This document shows, one piece after another, positions 26,376 to 35,421 of a DNA stretch of 64,000 nt. This DNA is from GCA-2746365 sp963711255 (GTDB lineage Bacteria > Pseudomonadota > Gammaproteobacteria > SZUA-229): the NCBI GenBank assembly GCA_963711255.1, contig CAVQDO010000018.1, forward strand, positions 108,816-172,815. The letters are read 5' to 3'. Below the pieces are notes generated by a model. The model was not told where the DNA came from. It saw nothing but the letters and a program-made list of their open reading frames with translations, and searched no databases. Each line of letters starts with the position of its first letter. Positions within the stretch are counted from its first letter, which is position 1. The position numbers and the translations under genes are program-made.

Positions 26376-27230
26376 ATGAAATTCCCAAAACGTATCCAGC
26401 CGCTGATTGAAGACGGTCTCGTGGATGAAGTCATTAGCCAGTTGATGAGCGGCAAAGAAGCCACGGTTTACGTGGTGCGCTGCGGGGCCGAGATCCGCTG
26501 CGCCAAAGTATACAAGGAAGCCAGTAAGCGCAGCTTCAAAAAAGCAGTGGAGTACCAGGAAGGCCGCAAGGGCCGCAATAGCCGCCGCGCCCGCGCCATG
26601 GAGAAGGGCTCCAAATTTGGCCGCAATCAGCAGGAAGAAGCCTGGCAAAATGCGGAAGTCGATGCGCTCTATCGCCTGGATAATGCCGGCGTACGTGTGC
26701 CCAAACCTTACGGTTGTTTTGACGGTGTTCTGCTGATGGAATTGATTACCAATGACGAAGGCCATGTCGCCCCTCGACTGAACGATGTTTCCCTGACCAC
26801 CGAGCTGGCGCTGGAAGACCACGCGGTTGTGATGAACTATGTGATGCGTATGCTCTGCGCCGGTATCGTGCATGGCGATCTCTCAGAATTTAACGTGCTG
26901 GTCGATGATTACGGCCCGGTTATTATCGACCTGCCGCAGGCGGTAGATGCCGCGGGCAATAACAATGCGAAAGCAATGCTGGAAAGGGACGTTAATAATA
27001 TGACTGCCTATTACGGCCAGTACGCGCCAGAACTGCTCGGCAGCAAATACGCTAAAGAAATCTGGGCACTATTTGAAGACGGCGCATTACATCCGGAAGT
27101 GGAACTAACCGGGCGCTTCGAAGAAAGTGCGGAAGAGGCTGACGTGGATGTTGTCATGCAGGAAATTAAAGCGGCATTTGCCGAAGAGCAGGAACGCCAG
27201 GAACGTATACGTGAAGCGGCAGGGTTATAG
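26376..27230 (+). CDS. RIO-type serine protein kinase (PA4780-like)
   Basis: The 284-aa protein starts at ATG 26376; an upstream extension in frame to 26280 has no family support. Kinase signatures are KEATVYVVRCG in the nucleotide loop, catalytic loop GIVHGDLSEFNVLVDD and metal-binding VIIDLPQAVD, the RIO1-like set. A Lys/Arg-rich insert (GRKGRNSRRARAMEKG) lies between, and a Glu-rich tail ends the protein. It is divergent from the RNA helicase, and a role in ribosome or RNA biology is plausible (inference). Confidence 0.9.
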   Translation: MKFPKRIQPLIEDGLVDEVISQLMSGKEATVYVVRCGAEIRCAKVYKEASKRSFKKAVEYQEGRKGRNSRRARAMEKGSKFGRNQQEEAWQNAEVDALYRLDNAGVRVPKPYGCFDGVLLMELITNDEGHVAPRLNDVSLTTELALEDHAVVMNYVMRMLCAGIVHGDLSEFNVLVDDYGPVIIDLPQAVDAAGNNNAKAMLERDVNNMTAYYGQYAPELLGSKYAKEIWALFEDGALHPEVELTGRFEESAEEADVDVVMQEIKAAFAEEQERQERIREAAGL

Positions 27231-27296
27231 GTCCGGTTTTATGTCACGCAACATTATCCCGTTAATTGGCTGCTGCTTACTGTGTGAATCAGGAAC

Positions 27297-27680
27297 GTGA
27301 AACAGTGTAACCAGTGCGGCAAATGTTGTATCAAGTACAGCAACGGCGGTCTAACCACATCTGCCCGTCAAATTGACTATTGGCATAACCACAGGCCTGA
27401 AATATTTAAGTACGTTAAACACGGCAACATCTGGATGCATCCGGAATCGGGCAAGCAGATCGAGTTATGCCCGTGGTTAAGAAAAGCACCTGAGCAAAAC
27501 ATCTATACCTGTGACATTTATTTTGATCGTCCTGATGACTGTCGATTCTACCCTTCGACACTGGATGAAATGGTGGCGGATGGCTGTGAAATGATAGAGA
27601 AAAAGGATTTAGTTAACCCTAGGCAAGGCCAGAAGGCGTTAGATATTATTATGCAGGATAGCAGGCAGGAGTTTGAGTAA
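27297..27680 (+). CDS. YkgJ family cysteine-cluster protein
   Basis: The 127-aa protein starts at GTG 27297 with KQCNQCGKCCIKYSNGG, the CxxCGxCC cluster that defines the family, and has further Cys at LCPWL, YTCDIY and DDCRFYP. It probably binds iron-sulfur or zinc. The function is unknown. Ribosome binding is likely from the AGGAACG upstream. Confidence 0.85.
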   Translation: MKQCNQCGKCCIKYSNGGLTTSARQIDYWHNHRPEIFKYVKHGNIWMHPESGKQIELCPWLRKAPEQNIYTCDIYFDRPDDCRFYPSTLDEMVADGCEMIEKKDLVNPRQGQKALDIIMQDSRQEFE

Positions 27681-27734
27681 TCACGCAACAAAAAAGACTG
27701 TTTCACTCCGGCCCTTTTAAGAGATTGAAAAAAC

Positions 27735-28325
27735 ATGTGTGCAGCCAAAAGTCCCGCAAAAGTCTGTATCGGACTGCTTAATCCAAAAAGCCCGGAAAAT
27801 GTCGACTCGGTGTTACGTGCTGCCGGTAATTATGGCGTTAATAATATTTTTTATACCGGCACACGCTATCCACGTGCCGCGAGGCTTAATCCGAGCACGG
27901 TTGATATACGCCGCAAGGTAAGCAAAGACATTACGCTTACAGGCGTAGATGATCTGCTTGCAGCGTTGCCTGCCGAGATTGTTCCCGAGTTATCTCCCGA
28001 GTTTGCACAAAGCGCAGACGAAAAGTTAAGCATCATCTGTGTTGAGCTTGCTGAGAATGCTATCGCCTTACCGCAGTACCAGCATCCGCAGAATGCCCTG
28101 TACATTTTCGGCCCGGAAGACGGAACCATCGGGCAGGACATTATTGACCGGGCAGACGCTGTTGTTTACGTGCCAACCGTTGGCTGCATGAACCTGGCGG
28201 CAACGGTAGCGGTTGTTTTATACGATAGACTGGCAAAAACATCGACTGATTCTTCCAGCAGCAGTGAAGGCAATCGCTTGATTCGTGAAAGCCGGGATGT
28301 TAACAACGGTTTGAAGGTTGGGTAG
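27735..28325 (+). CDS. TrmH/SpoU family RNA methyltransferase
   Basis: The 196-aa SPOUT protein has the knot motifs NPKSPENVDSVLRAAGNYG, YIFGPEDGTIGQDI and VPTVGCMNLAATVAVVLYD. It would 2'-O-methylate a tRNA or rRNA ribose using S-adenosylmethionine. Which RNA cannot be told from the sequence. The N-terminus lacks the L30-like extension of RlmB. Confidence 0.88.
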   Translation: MCAAKSPAKVCIGLLNPKSPENVDSVLRAAGNYGVNNIFYTGTRYPRAARLNPSTVDIRRKVSKDITLTGVDDLLAALPAEIVPELSPEFAQSADEKLSIICVELAENAIALPQYQHPQNALYIFGPEDGTIGQDIIDRADAVVYVPTVGCMNLAATVAVVLYDRLAKTSTDSSSSSEGNRLIRESRDVNNGLKVG

Positions 28326-28532
28326 CAGAAGGCATTATTGCCTTCAAACAAATGCCATGTTATCTAAGCAGCGATACTTCGTGATTTCCGAATGTTGATT
28401 GTATAATATTCGACTTTTATATTTTTCTATACATGATTAGTATGTTTATATGAGAGTTATCTAAGGCTGTTTGATCCGTGTTTAGTAGATGCATAGCGAT
28501 AGTTTCAACTATTGCCGTTTTTCAACAAGATT

Positions 28533-28970
28533 ATGACACTGCGCAGTAATCAAATATTACGGCGCAGTTCGCTGGCTTTTCTGCTGCTGACGATTCTCTC
28601 AGCCTGCAGCGAACCGCCTTACGGCAACCTGGATAATGCGCAGTTACAACGCATGCTGCAAGAAAATGTACCGCTTTATGACATACGACGTGCCGAAGAG
28701 TGGCTGCAGACAGGTGTTATCGAGGACAGTCAGCTATTAACTTTTGTCGATGCCGGTGGCCGTGTGAAAGCGGACTTTGTGAACCGTTTCACCGCTGCTG
28801 TGGGCAAGGATGATAGGGTGATTCTGATCTGTCGCACGGGTAGCCGCACCCGAACCCTGGCGCGTTACCTGGTTGAACAAATGGGTTATACACAGGTCTT
28901 TAATGTACGTAATGGCATCACGCACTGGATAGGCGACGACAGGCCGATAAAGAAATGGCCGATAAAGTAA
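28533..28970 (+). CDS. Rhodanese-domain lipoprotein
   Basis: The protein of about 145 aa has a lipobox (FLLLTILSAC) and a rhodanese fold with YDIRRAEEWLQTGVIE and the active-site loop ICRTGSRTRTLA, with Cys as the persulfide acceptor. It is a membrane-anchored periplasmic sulfur-transfer or phosphatase-like domain. A TTG at 28512 could also start it, but ATG 28533 precedes a natural signal peptide. Confidence 0.88.
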   Translation: MTLRSNQILRRSSLAFLLLTILSACSEPPYGNLDNAQLQRMLQENVPLYDIRRAEEWLQTGVIEDSQLLTFVDAGGRVKADFVNRFTAAVGKDDRVILICRTGSRTRTLARYLVEQMGYTQVFNVRNGITHWIGDDRPIKKWPIK

Positions 28971-29016
28971 TTGTGAGTTCACGTTTAACAGACAGAGAAA
29001 TATTTAGAGACAAGAA

Positions 29017-29814
29017 ATGACTAACAATCCGGATTCTATAAAGAAAAACACAAGCACTCATAAGCCACGACCGATGATCGACCTGCTGGTAAGTATCGTC
29101 ATTCCTTCGGTTGTACTGATGAAATTCAGTGATGCTGAATATCTTGGTGCGACCAATGCGTTAATCATCGCTTTGGCTTTCCCCCTGGGCTGGGGCCTGT
29201 TTGAGCTGTTTAAATATCAAAAATTCAACTTTATCGCGCTGCTGGGTTTGATCAGTGTCCTGCTTACAGGTGGTATTGGTCTATTGCAGCTCGACCCGCA
29301 GTGGCTCGCCATCAAGGAGGCCGCCATCCCGGGGCTGATCGGTATTGCTGTATTGATCTCCACCTATACACCTTATCCGCTGATTCGAACGCTGCTGTAT
29401 AACCCGAAAATTGTCGATGTAGACAAGATCAGGCAGAAGCTCGACGAGTATGGCAATAGCCATGACTTTGATGCCCGGTTGCAAAATGCCACTTACCTGT
29501 TGAGTGGTACTTTCCTGTTTTCATCGGTGGTCAATTACAGCCTGGCAAAATGGATAGTCACCAGTCCGGCTGGCAGCTCTGCCTTTAATGAAGAGCTGGG
29601 ACAGATGACACTGCTTAGCTATCCGCTGATTGCCATTCCCTCGATGTTAATGATGATGGCTATCTTCTATTACCTGTGGCGTACTATCCATGGTTTGACC
29701 GGGCTCAGCCTGGAAGAAATACATTGGTATCGCACCGCGATGGAAGTAATGCAGAGTAAAACATCAGGGCGTAACAGCGTTTACCTTCTCGGGCAGGAAT
29801 ATACTGCGGCATAA
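29017..29814 (+). CDS. VC0807-family membrane protein
   Basis: The 265-aa protein has about six membrane helices in two groups of three with a charged middle part (VDVDKIRQKLDEYGNSHDFD). The features fit the VC0807 family of integral membrane proteins of unknown function. The start lies 46 bases behind the rhodanese lipoprotein, so co-transcription is likely. The 318 bases behind it (29815-30132) contain no gene; they are AT-rich and must hold the promoter of the following sulfur cluster. Confidence 0.75.
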   Translation: MTNNPDSIKKNTSTHKPRPMIDLLVSIVIPSVVLMKFSDAEYLGATNALIIALAFPLGWGLFELFKYQKFNFIALLGLISVLLTGGIGLLQLDPQWLAIKEAAIPGLIGIAVLISTYTPYPLIRTLLYNPKIVDVDKIRQKLDEYGNSHDFDARLQNATYLLSGTFLFSSVVNYSLAKWIVTSPAGSSAFNEELGQMTLLSYPLIAIPSMLMMMAIFYYLWRTIHGLTGLSLEEIHWYRTAMEVMQSKTSGRNSVYLLGQEYTAA

Positions 29815-30132
29815 CATGCTCAGGCAGTTAGCGTTCATCCGCCGGGTTAGCTTTTAAAATATTTCTTTCTGGAATATTTCATCGTCCGCTAAGCCCGGTT
29901 CTTTTTTTACGTCATTTAAACAGCCGCATTTTTCTGGGTTGCTGGCCATTATTCTCCAGTTTTCAGTAGTCACTTTTGGCTGTCAATTTGCGTACTCGTT
30001 GTGATGTTATTTAATGGCTAAAGAATCGGGAAATACGATGTTTTAGTATCAATAATTCGTATTTTTATTGTTATCGTTCTGCTCTATATTATATCCATGG
30101 TTTAACAAACGGGTTTTCCGAAGGAGGCAACC

Positions 30133-30732
30133 ATGAGTATAAAAGTTAACAAAATTTCGCCGCAACGGCTCCACGCAGTTCTGCACGAGGGTAAAAAAAT
30201 TAACCTCATCGACGTGCGTTCAGCGGCTGAATATCGTGCCGGTCATGTGGCTGGCGCAAAACTGATTCCGATGGATGAATTGAGCGCAGAAACGCTCACT
30301 GCTAATGAGCAATACGCTGGTGCGGGGCATGAGGAAACTCTGTACCTGACCTGTGAGTATGGCATGCGTGCACAGCAGGCTGCTCAGCGCCTGGTCGACG
30401 CCGGCTATCAAAACCTTGCCATTATCGAAGGCGGTACACAAGCATGGAAAAAAGCCGGTCTGCCGATTCAACGTTGTGGCAATGCGATCTCGGTGGAGCG
30501 GCAGGTGCAGATAACTATTGGATTGTTGCTGGTGCTCAAAGTGCTGTTCGGCTTCACCGTGCATGAGCTGTTTTTCGCTGCGATTCCTTTGATCGGTGCC
30601 GGGCTGATTGTTGCCGGCATTACAAACTGGTGTGGCATGGCGCGGCTGGTTGCATGGCTGCCCTGGAATCAAAACCGTAACTGTTCTGAGGTAACAACTA
30701 TGAACGGTTCACGGCTTAATCATTCGTTATAA
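30133..30732 (+). CDS. Membrane-anchored rhodanese with DUF2892 tail (YgaP-like)
   Basis: The 199-aa protein has an N-terminal rhodanese domain with IDVRSAAEYRAGHVAGA and the loop LTCEYGMRAQQAA, with Cys as active site. Two C-terminal helices (ITIGLLLVLKVLFGF and the part up to NWCGMARLV) form DUF2892. The layout equals E. coli YgaP, a membrane rhodanese. A strong ribosome site (GAAGGAGG) precedes the ATG. It lies 16 bases before the dioxygenase gene. Confidence 0.9.
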   Translation: MSIKVNKISPQRLHAVLHEGKKINLIDVRSAAEYRAGHVAGAKLIPMDELSAETLTANEQYAGAGHEETLYLTCEYGMRAQQAAQRLVDAGYQNLAIIEGGTQAWKKAGLPIQRCGNAISVERQVQITIGLLLVLKVLFGFTVHELFFAAIPLIGAGLIVAGITNWCGMARLVAWLPWNQNRNCSEVTTMNGSRLNHSL

Positions 30733-30748
30733 CAGAGGAGAATTTATT

Positions 30749-31441
30749 ATGATATTTCGTCAACTATTTGATCATCAATCTTCCACTTTCACTTACCTGC
30801 TGGCTGAGCGCAGCGGCGGTGAGGCGTTGCTCATCGACCCTGTACTGGAGAATACTGAGCAGTATGTCCGTCTCATCGATGAACTCGATCTCAAGCTTGT
30901 ACTCGCCGTCGACAGCCATATCCACGCCGACCACGTCACTGCCCTGGGCAGTTTGCGTGAACACACCGATTGTGCCAGCGCGATGGGCGCGATGACCAAA
31001 GCAGAGTGTGTTTCAGTGTGGTTCAATGAAGGTGAAAAATTGTGTGTGGATAAGCTGCAGCTGGATGTTCTTTATACTCCGGGCCATACCAGTGACTCCT
31101 ATAGTTTCCAAATGGCGGATCGTGTGTTCACCGGAGATACCCTGTTGATTCGCGGCACCGGACGTACGGATTTTCAGAATGGGGATCCGGCGGAGCAGTA
31201 TGACAGTCTGTTTGGAAAGCTGCTGACATTGCCTGATGAAACCCTGGTCTACCCGGCGCATGATTATAACGGCATGACAGTGAGCTCCATCGGTGAAGAA
31301 AAGCGTCATAACCCTCGATTGCAGGTAGCAGATAAACAGGCCTACATCGACCTGATGAATGGCCTGGTACTGGAAGATCCGCAGCTGATGGACGTGGCCG
31401 TTCCCAGTAACCGGCAATGCGGACTTAAAGCCGCAGCCTGA
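30749..31441 (+). CDS. MBL-fold persulfide-dioxygenase-like protein (ETHE1 type)
   Basis: The 230-aa metallo-beta-lactamase-fold protein has SHIHADHVTALGSL, YTPGHTSDSYSF, FTGDTLLIRGTGRTDF and VYPAHDYNG, the metal ligands and specific stretches of the ETHE1-like group. It would oxidise glutathione persulfide to sulfite. The neighbouring rhodanese is the common partner in persulfide pathways, which supports the call. A ribosome site AGAGGAG precedes it. Confidence 0.88.
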   Translation: MIFRQLFDHQSSTFTYLLAERSGGEALLIDPVLENTEQYVRLIDELDLKLVLAVDSHIHADHVTALGSLREHTDCASAMGAMTKAECVSVWFNEGEKLCVDKLQLDVLYTPGHTSDSYSFQMADRVFTGDTLLIRGTGRTDFQNGDPAEQYDSLFGKLLTLPDETLVYPAHDYNGMTVSSIGEEKRHNPRLQVADKQAYIDLMNGLVLEDPQLMDVAVPSNRQCGLKAAA

Positions 31442-31484
31442 ACGGCTGCGCTAAATTAATTTATTCCTTTAGGAGGAAACGATC

Positions 31485-31679
31485 ATGGCAATAGGCACAC
31501 TCACTCTGATGGCAGCAACCGGTTTTCTGTTTTTGCTGAAGCTGGCAGTAATGGCACTTGTGGTTGTGCTGCTGGCAAAAACATTGTTTGCAAACAGGAA
31601 AAAGCTGGTTTCTCCCGCAGTAATGGCCAGAGTTCCCAGGCTGGCTATTCACCGGCTGGATAATAGAGCGCAGCGCTAA
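31485..31679 (+). CDS. Small membrane protein of the sulfur-transfer cluster
   Basis: The 64-aa protein has one or two membrane helices (LMAATGFLFLLKLAVMALVV) and a basic tail (ARVPRLAIHRLDNRAQR). A strong ribosome site (TAGGAGG) precedes the ATG. It lies 43 bases behind the dioxygenase gene and is probably in the same operon. I do not recognise the family. Confidence 0.65.
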   Translation: MAIGTLTLMAATGFLFLLKLAVMALVVVLLAKTLFANRKKLVSPAVMARVPRLAIHRLDNRAQR

Positions 31680-31711
31680 ACCGGCAATGCAATTAAATAC
31701 GCTATAGTCCG

Positions 31712-31745
31712 CCCGGCCATTGCTGGCAATGCATCAATGGCCGGG
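31712..31745. terminator. Strong hairpin after the sulfur-transfer operon
   Basis: CCCGGCCATTG and CAATGGCCGGG form an eleven-pair stem around a 12-base loop, 32 bases after the stop. Only two T follow directly, so it may terminate weakly or protect the transcript end. Confidence 0.5.
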
Positions 31746-31864
31746 TTCCGCCTTGGTTGGCAGAGTTGCCTGTGCTAATCTTTGCGAAAAGTGGCTATGC
31801 CAGTGTTTCATGTATATGGATCTGGCGTTGATACGTACCTGTTCACCTCTCCCTGATACTTTTC

Positions 31865-32767
31865 ATGAAGAATATTAATCTAAAACATCTGCGTTACTTC
31901 TGGACGGTTGCCGCTAACGGTTCCATTGCCAGTGCCGCTGAAATATTGAACCTTACACCGCAGACAATAAGCGGCCAGCTGAGCGAGCTGGAATATCAGA
32001 GCGGGGTCAAATTGTTTCAGAAGGCCGGGCGAAACCTGGCACTTACCGACGTTGGGCGCATGGTGTTTAACTATGCGGATGAAATTTTCCGAATCAGTAG
32101 CGAGCTTGAGAGTGTGCTGGACGGGAATGATCCCAGGGCCCAGGCAACACTCAATGTGGGCATCGCTATGGTGGTACCAAAACTGCTTGCTTACCGAGTG
32201 TTAGCGCCGGTTTTAAATCTTGATGAGCCGGTTCACCTGGTCTGTAATGAAGCACCTTTTGTCGATCTGCTGGCTGACCTGTCGGTGCATAAGCTTGACC
32301 TGGTTCTTGCCGATAGTCCCTTTAGTCCGGGTTTGAATATCCGCGCTTATAATCATCTTCTGGGTGAATCCGGTATCACTTTTTTCGCCAGGGAACCCGA
32401 TGATAAATTATTTCGCGAAAATTTTCCTCAAAGTCTGGATGGTGCACCGATGCTGATGCCAACCTCAAACTGTGCCCTGAGACGATCGCTGGAGCACTGG
32501 TTTGAAGGTATCAATGTTCGTCCGAAAGTGGTGGCCGAATTTGAAGACCGCGCGTTGATGAAAGCTTTTGGTGAGGCCGCCACGGGTATATTTACTTCTC
32601 CCACAGCGGTGGAAGATGATGTACTGGAAAAGTACGCGGTGACGGTTATCGGCCGAAGCGAAGAGGTCAAGGAACGCTTTTATGCTATTTCATCAGAGCG
32701 CAAGATAAAACACCCCGCCATTGCAGCTATTACCGAAGCGGCGCGTAATGATTTGTTTTCTGCTTAA
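31865..32767 (+). CDS. nhaR: LysR-family regulator, NhaR-like
   Basis: The 300-aa protein starts NLKHLRYFWTVAANGSIASA, a winged helix typical of NhaR, with recognition part LNLTPQTISGQLSELE. An effector-binding domain follows. NhaR senses sodium and activates sodium/proton antiporter genes. The Mrp-type antiporter operon begins at 40.7 kb and runs towards this gene, so control of it is plausible (inference), although the operon promoter is 8 kb away. Confidence 0.85.
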   Translation: MKNINLKHLRYFWTVAANGSIASAAEILNLTPQTISGQLSELEYQSGVKLFQKAGRNLALTDVGRMVFNYADEIFRISSELESVLDGNDPRAQATLNVGIAMVVPKLLAYRVLAPVLNLDEPVHLVCNEAPFVDLLADLSVHKLDLVLADSPFSPGLNIRAYNHLLGESGITFFAREPDDKLFRENFPQSLDGAPMLMPTSNCALRRSLEHWFEGINVRPKVVAEFEDRALMKAFGEAATGIFTSPTAVEDDVLEKYAVTVIGRSEEVKERFYAISSERKIKHPAIAAITEAARNDLFSA

Positions 32768-32801
32768 TGCTCCGGTCCGGCAACTACCGGGACAGTTTTC
32801 C

Positions 32802-32825
32802 TTATTAGTGAATTGTCACTAATAA
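32802..32825. terminator. Hairpin between convergent nhaR and uspA-type genes
   Basis: TTATTAGTGA-ATTG-TCACTAATAA is a perfect ten-pair stem with a four-base loop between two converging genes. It is AT-rich and has no long U tract. A second small stem (CCGGT/ACCGG) lies just before it. Confidence 0.45.
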
Positions 32826-32902
32826 AAGCAGAAAATTATTATCTTTATATCGATAATTTTTTATTTACCCTAATCTTTTATTTACTCTGGAGCCATTCAT
32901 CA

Positions 32903-33832
32903 TCACTGTACGGGTGAGATGAAATTTGATGGCTTGACTGTTAATGCGGCGGCTGTCGTATTCCTCAGCACTTCTTCGGCCGTATTGCCAATAAACAGAC
33001 CGGGAACACCGAGTCTGCCAAGGGTGCCCATAATGATAAGGTCTATATTGCGTTCGCTTACGGTAGAAGAAATAATTTCTGCCGCACGGCCTTTTACCAG
33101 GTGCACGTTATCTGCCTGGCTGTCCATGTTGTAGCTGGCTAACAGTTCATCAAGCGCCTGGCGATGATGCCGCTGCTTGTTTTCAAGTATTAAATGGAGT
33201 TCTGTGCGTGATATTTTGCCTCGGCCACTGGCCAGTAATGACTCACCGGGCAGGTCCCATGTATGCAGTACTTCGAGTTCGGCATTTTCCTGCGCGGCGA
33301 GTGAGGTAGCCAGGTCCATAAGCAGGCGCTGTAAATCAGAAGCGTTCTTTTCCAGGGGGTCAACGGCAACAAGAATTCGATGATATAAGGGCTCACTCTG
33401 CAGGTGATCTATCCACACCGGGCATGGGCATTTGCGTAACAGATGCATGTCGGTGCTGCCAAACAGGGCTGCAGTCAGCCCGGCATCATGCTGTGCCACT
33501 TTCACCACAAGGTCATAGTTATTCTGCTGCACTGCACGGATAACTTCAATGAAGGGAATACCGGTAACTACCCGGGTATCAATTTCCCCGTTCATCTCGC
33601 CAAGCGGCTCGATAAGTTGTTCCAGCATCTGCAGCCGCTGATCTCGCAGCTGCGCGTTGAGGTCAATATCGTAGGTCTTGTTGATATAATCAGCCAGGCC
33701 CGAATCGGGCGTAACATCCATAATAGTCAGCTTTGCATTGTTCGATTTTGATAATGCAACAACCCTGCTGAGAGTAGATGACAAGCTGTCGTGGCGGTCG
33801 GCAAAGAATAAAATGTTTTTAAAGCGTTTCAT
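32903..33832 (-). CDS. Tandem universal stress protein (UspA)
   Basis: The 309-aa protein has two Usp domains (about residues 1-145 and 150-303). The second keeps the ATP-binding pattern in IMGTLGRLGVPGLFIGNTAE. The first is less complete, as usual for tandem forms. It is the last gene of the Mrp operon: its start overlaps the stop of the upstream antiporter subunit by four bases, so it is translated with it. The role is probably stress signalling tied to ion homeostasis (inference). Confidence 0.88.
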   Translation of the reverse strand: MKRFKNILFFADRHDSLSSTLSRVVALSKSNNAKLTIMDVTPDSGLADYINKTYDIDLNAQLRDQRLQMLEQLIEPLGEMNGEIDTRVVTGIPFIEVIRAVQQNNYDLVVKVAQHDAGLTAALFGSTDMHLLRKCPCPVWIDHLQSEPLYHRILVAVDPLEKNASDLQRLLMDLATSLAAQENAELEVLHTWDLPGESLLASGRGKISRTELHLILENKQRHHRQALDELLASYNMDSQADNVHLVKGRAAEIISSTVSERNIDLIIMGTLGRLGVPGLFIGNTAEEVLRNTTAAALTVKPSNFISPVQ

Positions 33833-35421
33833 GATTTTCCTCCGGTCAGGCTTAGAGTAAAGCGAATCAGGTTGCTGAAACTGTTATGCAGTTGATAAGT
33901 TAATGTTTTAATTTTGCTGTTTATCCAGCGGCTGACGGCCTGTATACCTCTTCGGGCTGACACGCCCAGCTTCAGCATTGGAAACAGCAGGTCTCCGGCA
34001 GGTATCAACCCCGGCAGTGTCTGCATCCATTCAGGGCGAATAGTTAATAGCAGAAGCGAACCCGTAATTACAACTGCCAGTGGCCAGCTGTTAAAGACCG
34101 GTGAAAAAGAATAGTCGAGTATAAACGGCACAACCATGATTAACGCGATCAGGCTGACCCAGGGCAGGGCGATGCGAAATGATTGTTTTGACTGCGGTGA
34201 GATTTCTCGTGACATTATCACTAAAAAACGAGCCATGAGTAATGCCGAGGCGAAGCTGGAGGTCAGTAACAGGATCGACAGAATTGTTGACCACTGTCCC
34301 TGCCAGTTTTCAATAACCGGGCTGATCACTGTTTTCATCATCGAGCCGGCTGTAAAAGGCGCTGCCGCCAGCACCAGCGCTGGAACCAGTAACAGGATAA
34401 AAGTCAGTTTTGAATGTAGCGCTTTGACTATGCCGACGCCAAGGAAGAGGGAGCCTTTAGCCAGGCAATGATAGGCCGCGAGGAACACCACTGCTAATAT
34501 AATCAGCTCAGCGTGTTCCGGCGACAGCATGGCAAGTCCTATCAGGCTAGTCATAAAGCCCATTTTGCTGATGCTTGAATAGGCGAGTACCGTTTTAGCA
34601 TTGCTCTGCACGAGACCGGCAATAGCGCCGAATACGATACTGATGGTGCCAGCGAAGACAAGCAGGCTGCCCCATTCCAGCAGCGTTTCCTGGCCAATAG
34701 GCAGGTAACGTATCCAGCCGAGGAATGCGACTTTTATCATGGCTCCGCTAATTACCGCACTGGCCGGATCCGGCGCTGCAGGATAGGTCAATGGCAGCCA
34801 GACATGCAAAAAGATCATACCGGCTTTAATACCCAGGCCGAGGATTAAGAAGCCGATCGCCCAGTTGCCGATGCCTGCTAATTCCCCTGCAACAGGAGCC
34901 AGTGAACCAGTATGACTGTAGATAAACAGGAACCCTCCCAGCAGAGCGGATTCAGCAAGCAATGTCATGATCAGGTAAACACGACCGGCAAATAAAGATT
35001 CGCTAGTGGCCGAATGAATTACCAGGGCATAGGCGGACAGGCCCATAAGACTGAATCCCAGGTAGAAGTTAACCATGTCCTGGCTCAGGATGAGCCAGAA
35101 GTTACCGCTCATCGCCAGCAGGAAAAAGAAGCGAAAGCGTTTCCAGTGTGGTTCATCGCGCATGGTTAACTCAGCCTGCAAACCGGCAACAAGCCACAAT
35201 ATTGAGCTGAACATAAGGAAGATGCTGGCAGTGTGATCAAGGCCAAAGTGAGAGCCGAGAAATAGCCAGGGAATTTGCTGAGCCGTACCTGCGGGTACCA
35301 AAAAGGCGGTTATCAAAGCGGGGACGGCAGCCAGTGAAACCGGCCACTGGCGATTAAACAGCGCTATCGGTGCTGCCAGTAAAGGCAGCAGCCAGCTTAA
35401 TATCAGTAACAGTTCGTTCAT
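33829..35421 (-). CDS. Proton-conducting antiporter-like subunit (NuoL/MrpD family)
   Basis: The 530-aa protein has about 14 membrane helices and the proton-conducting transporter core. A Lys/His-containing part (GIKAGMIFLHVWLPLTYPAAP) and the helix with NAKTVLAYSSISKMGF mark it. It is more divergent than the next two subunits. It forms part of an overlapping operon with mnh/mrp-type genes and is their third paralogue. Confidence 0.85.
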   Translation of the reverse strand: MNELLLILSWLLPLLAAPIALFNRQWPVSLAAVPALITAFLVPAGTAQQIPWLFLGSHFGLDHTASIFLMFSSILWLVAGLQAELTMRDEPHWKRFRFFFLLAMSGNFWLILSQDMVNFYLGFSLMGLSAYALVIHSATSESLFAGRVYLIMTLLAESALLGGFLFIYSHTGSLAPVAGELAGIGNWAIGFLILGLGIKAGMIFLHVWLPLTYPAAPDPASAVISGAMIKVAFLGWIRYLPIGQETLLEWGSLLVFAGTISIVFGAIAGLVQSNAKTVLAYSSISKMGFMTSLIGLAMLSPEHAELIILAVVFLAAYHCLAKGSLFLGVGIVKALHSKLTFILLLVPALVLAAAPFTAGSMMKTVISPVIENWQGQWSTILSILLLTSSFASALLMARFLVIMSREISPQSKQSFRIALPWVSLIALIMVVPFILDYSFSPVFNSWPLAVVITGSLLLLTIRPEWMQTLPGLIPAGDLLFPMLKLGVSARRGIQAVSRWINSKIKTLTYQLHNSFSNLIRFTLSLTGGKS

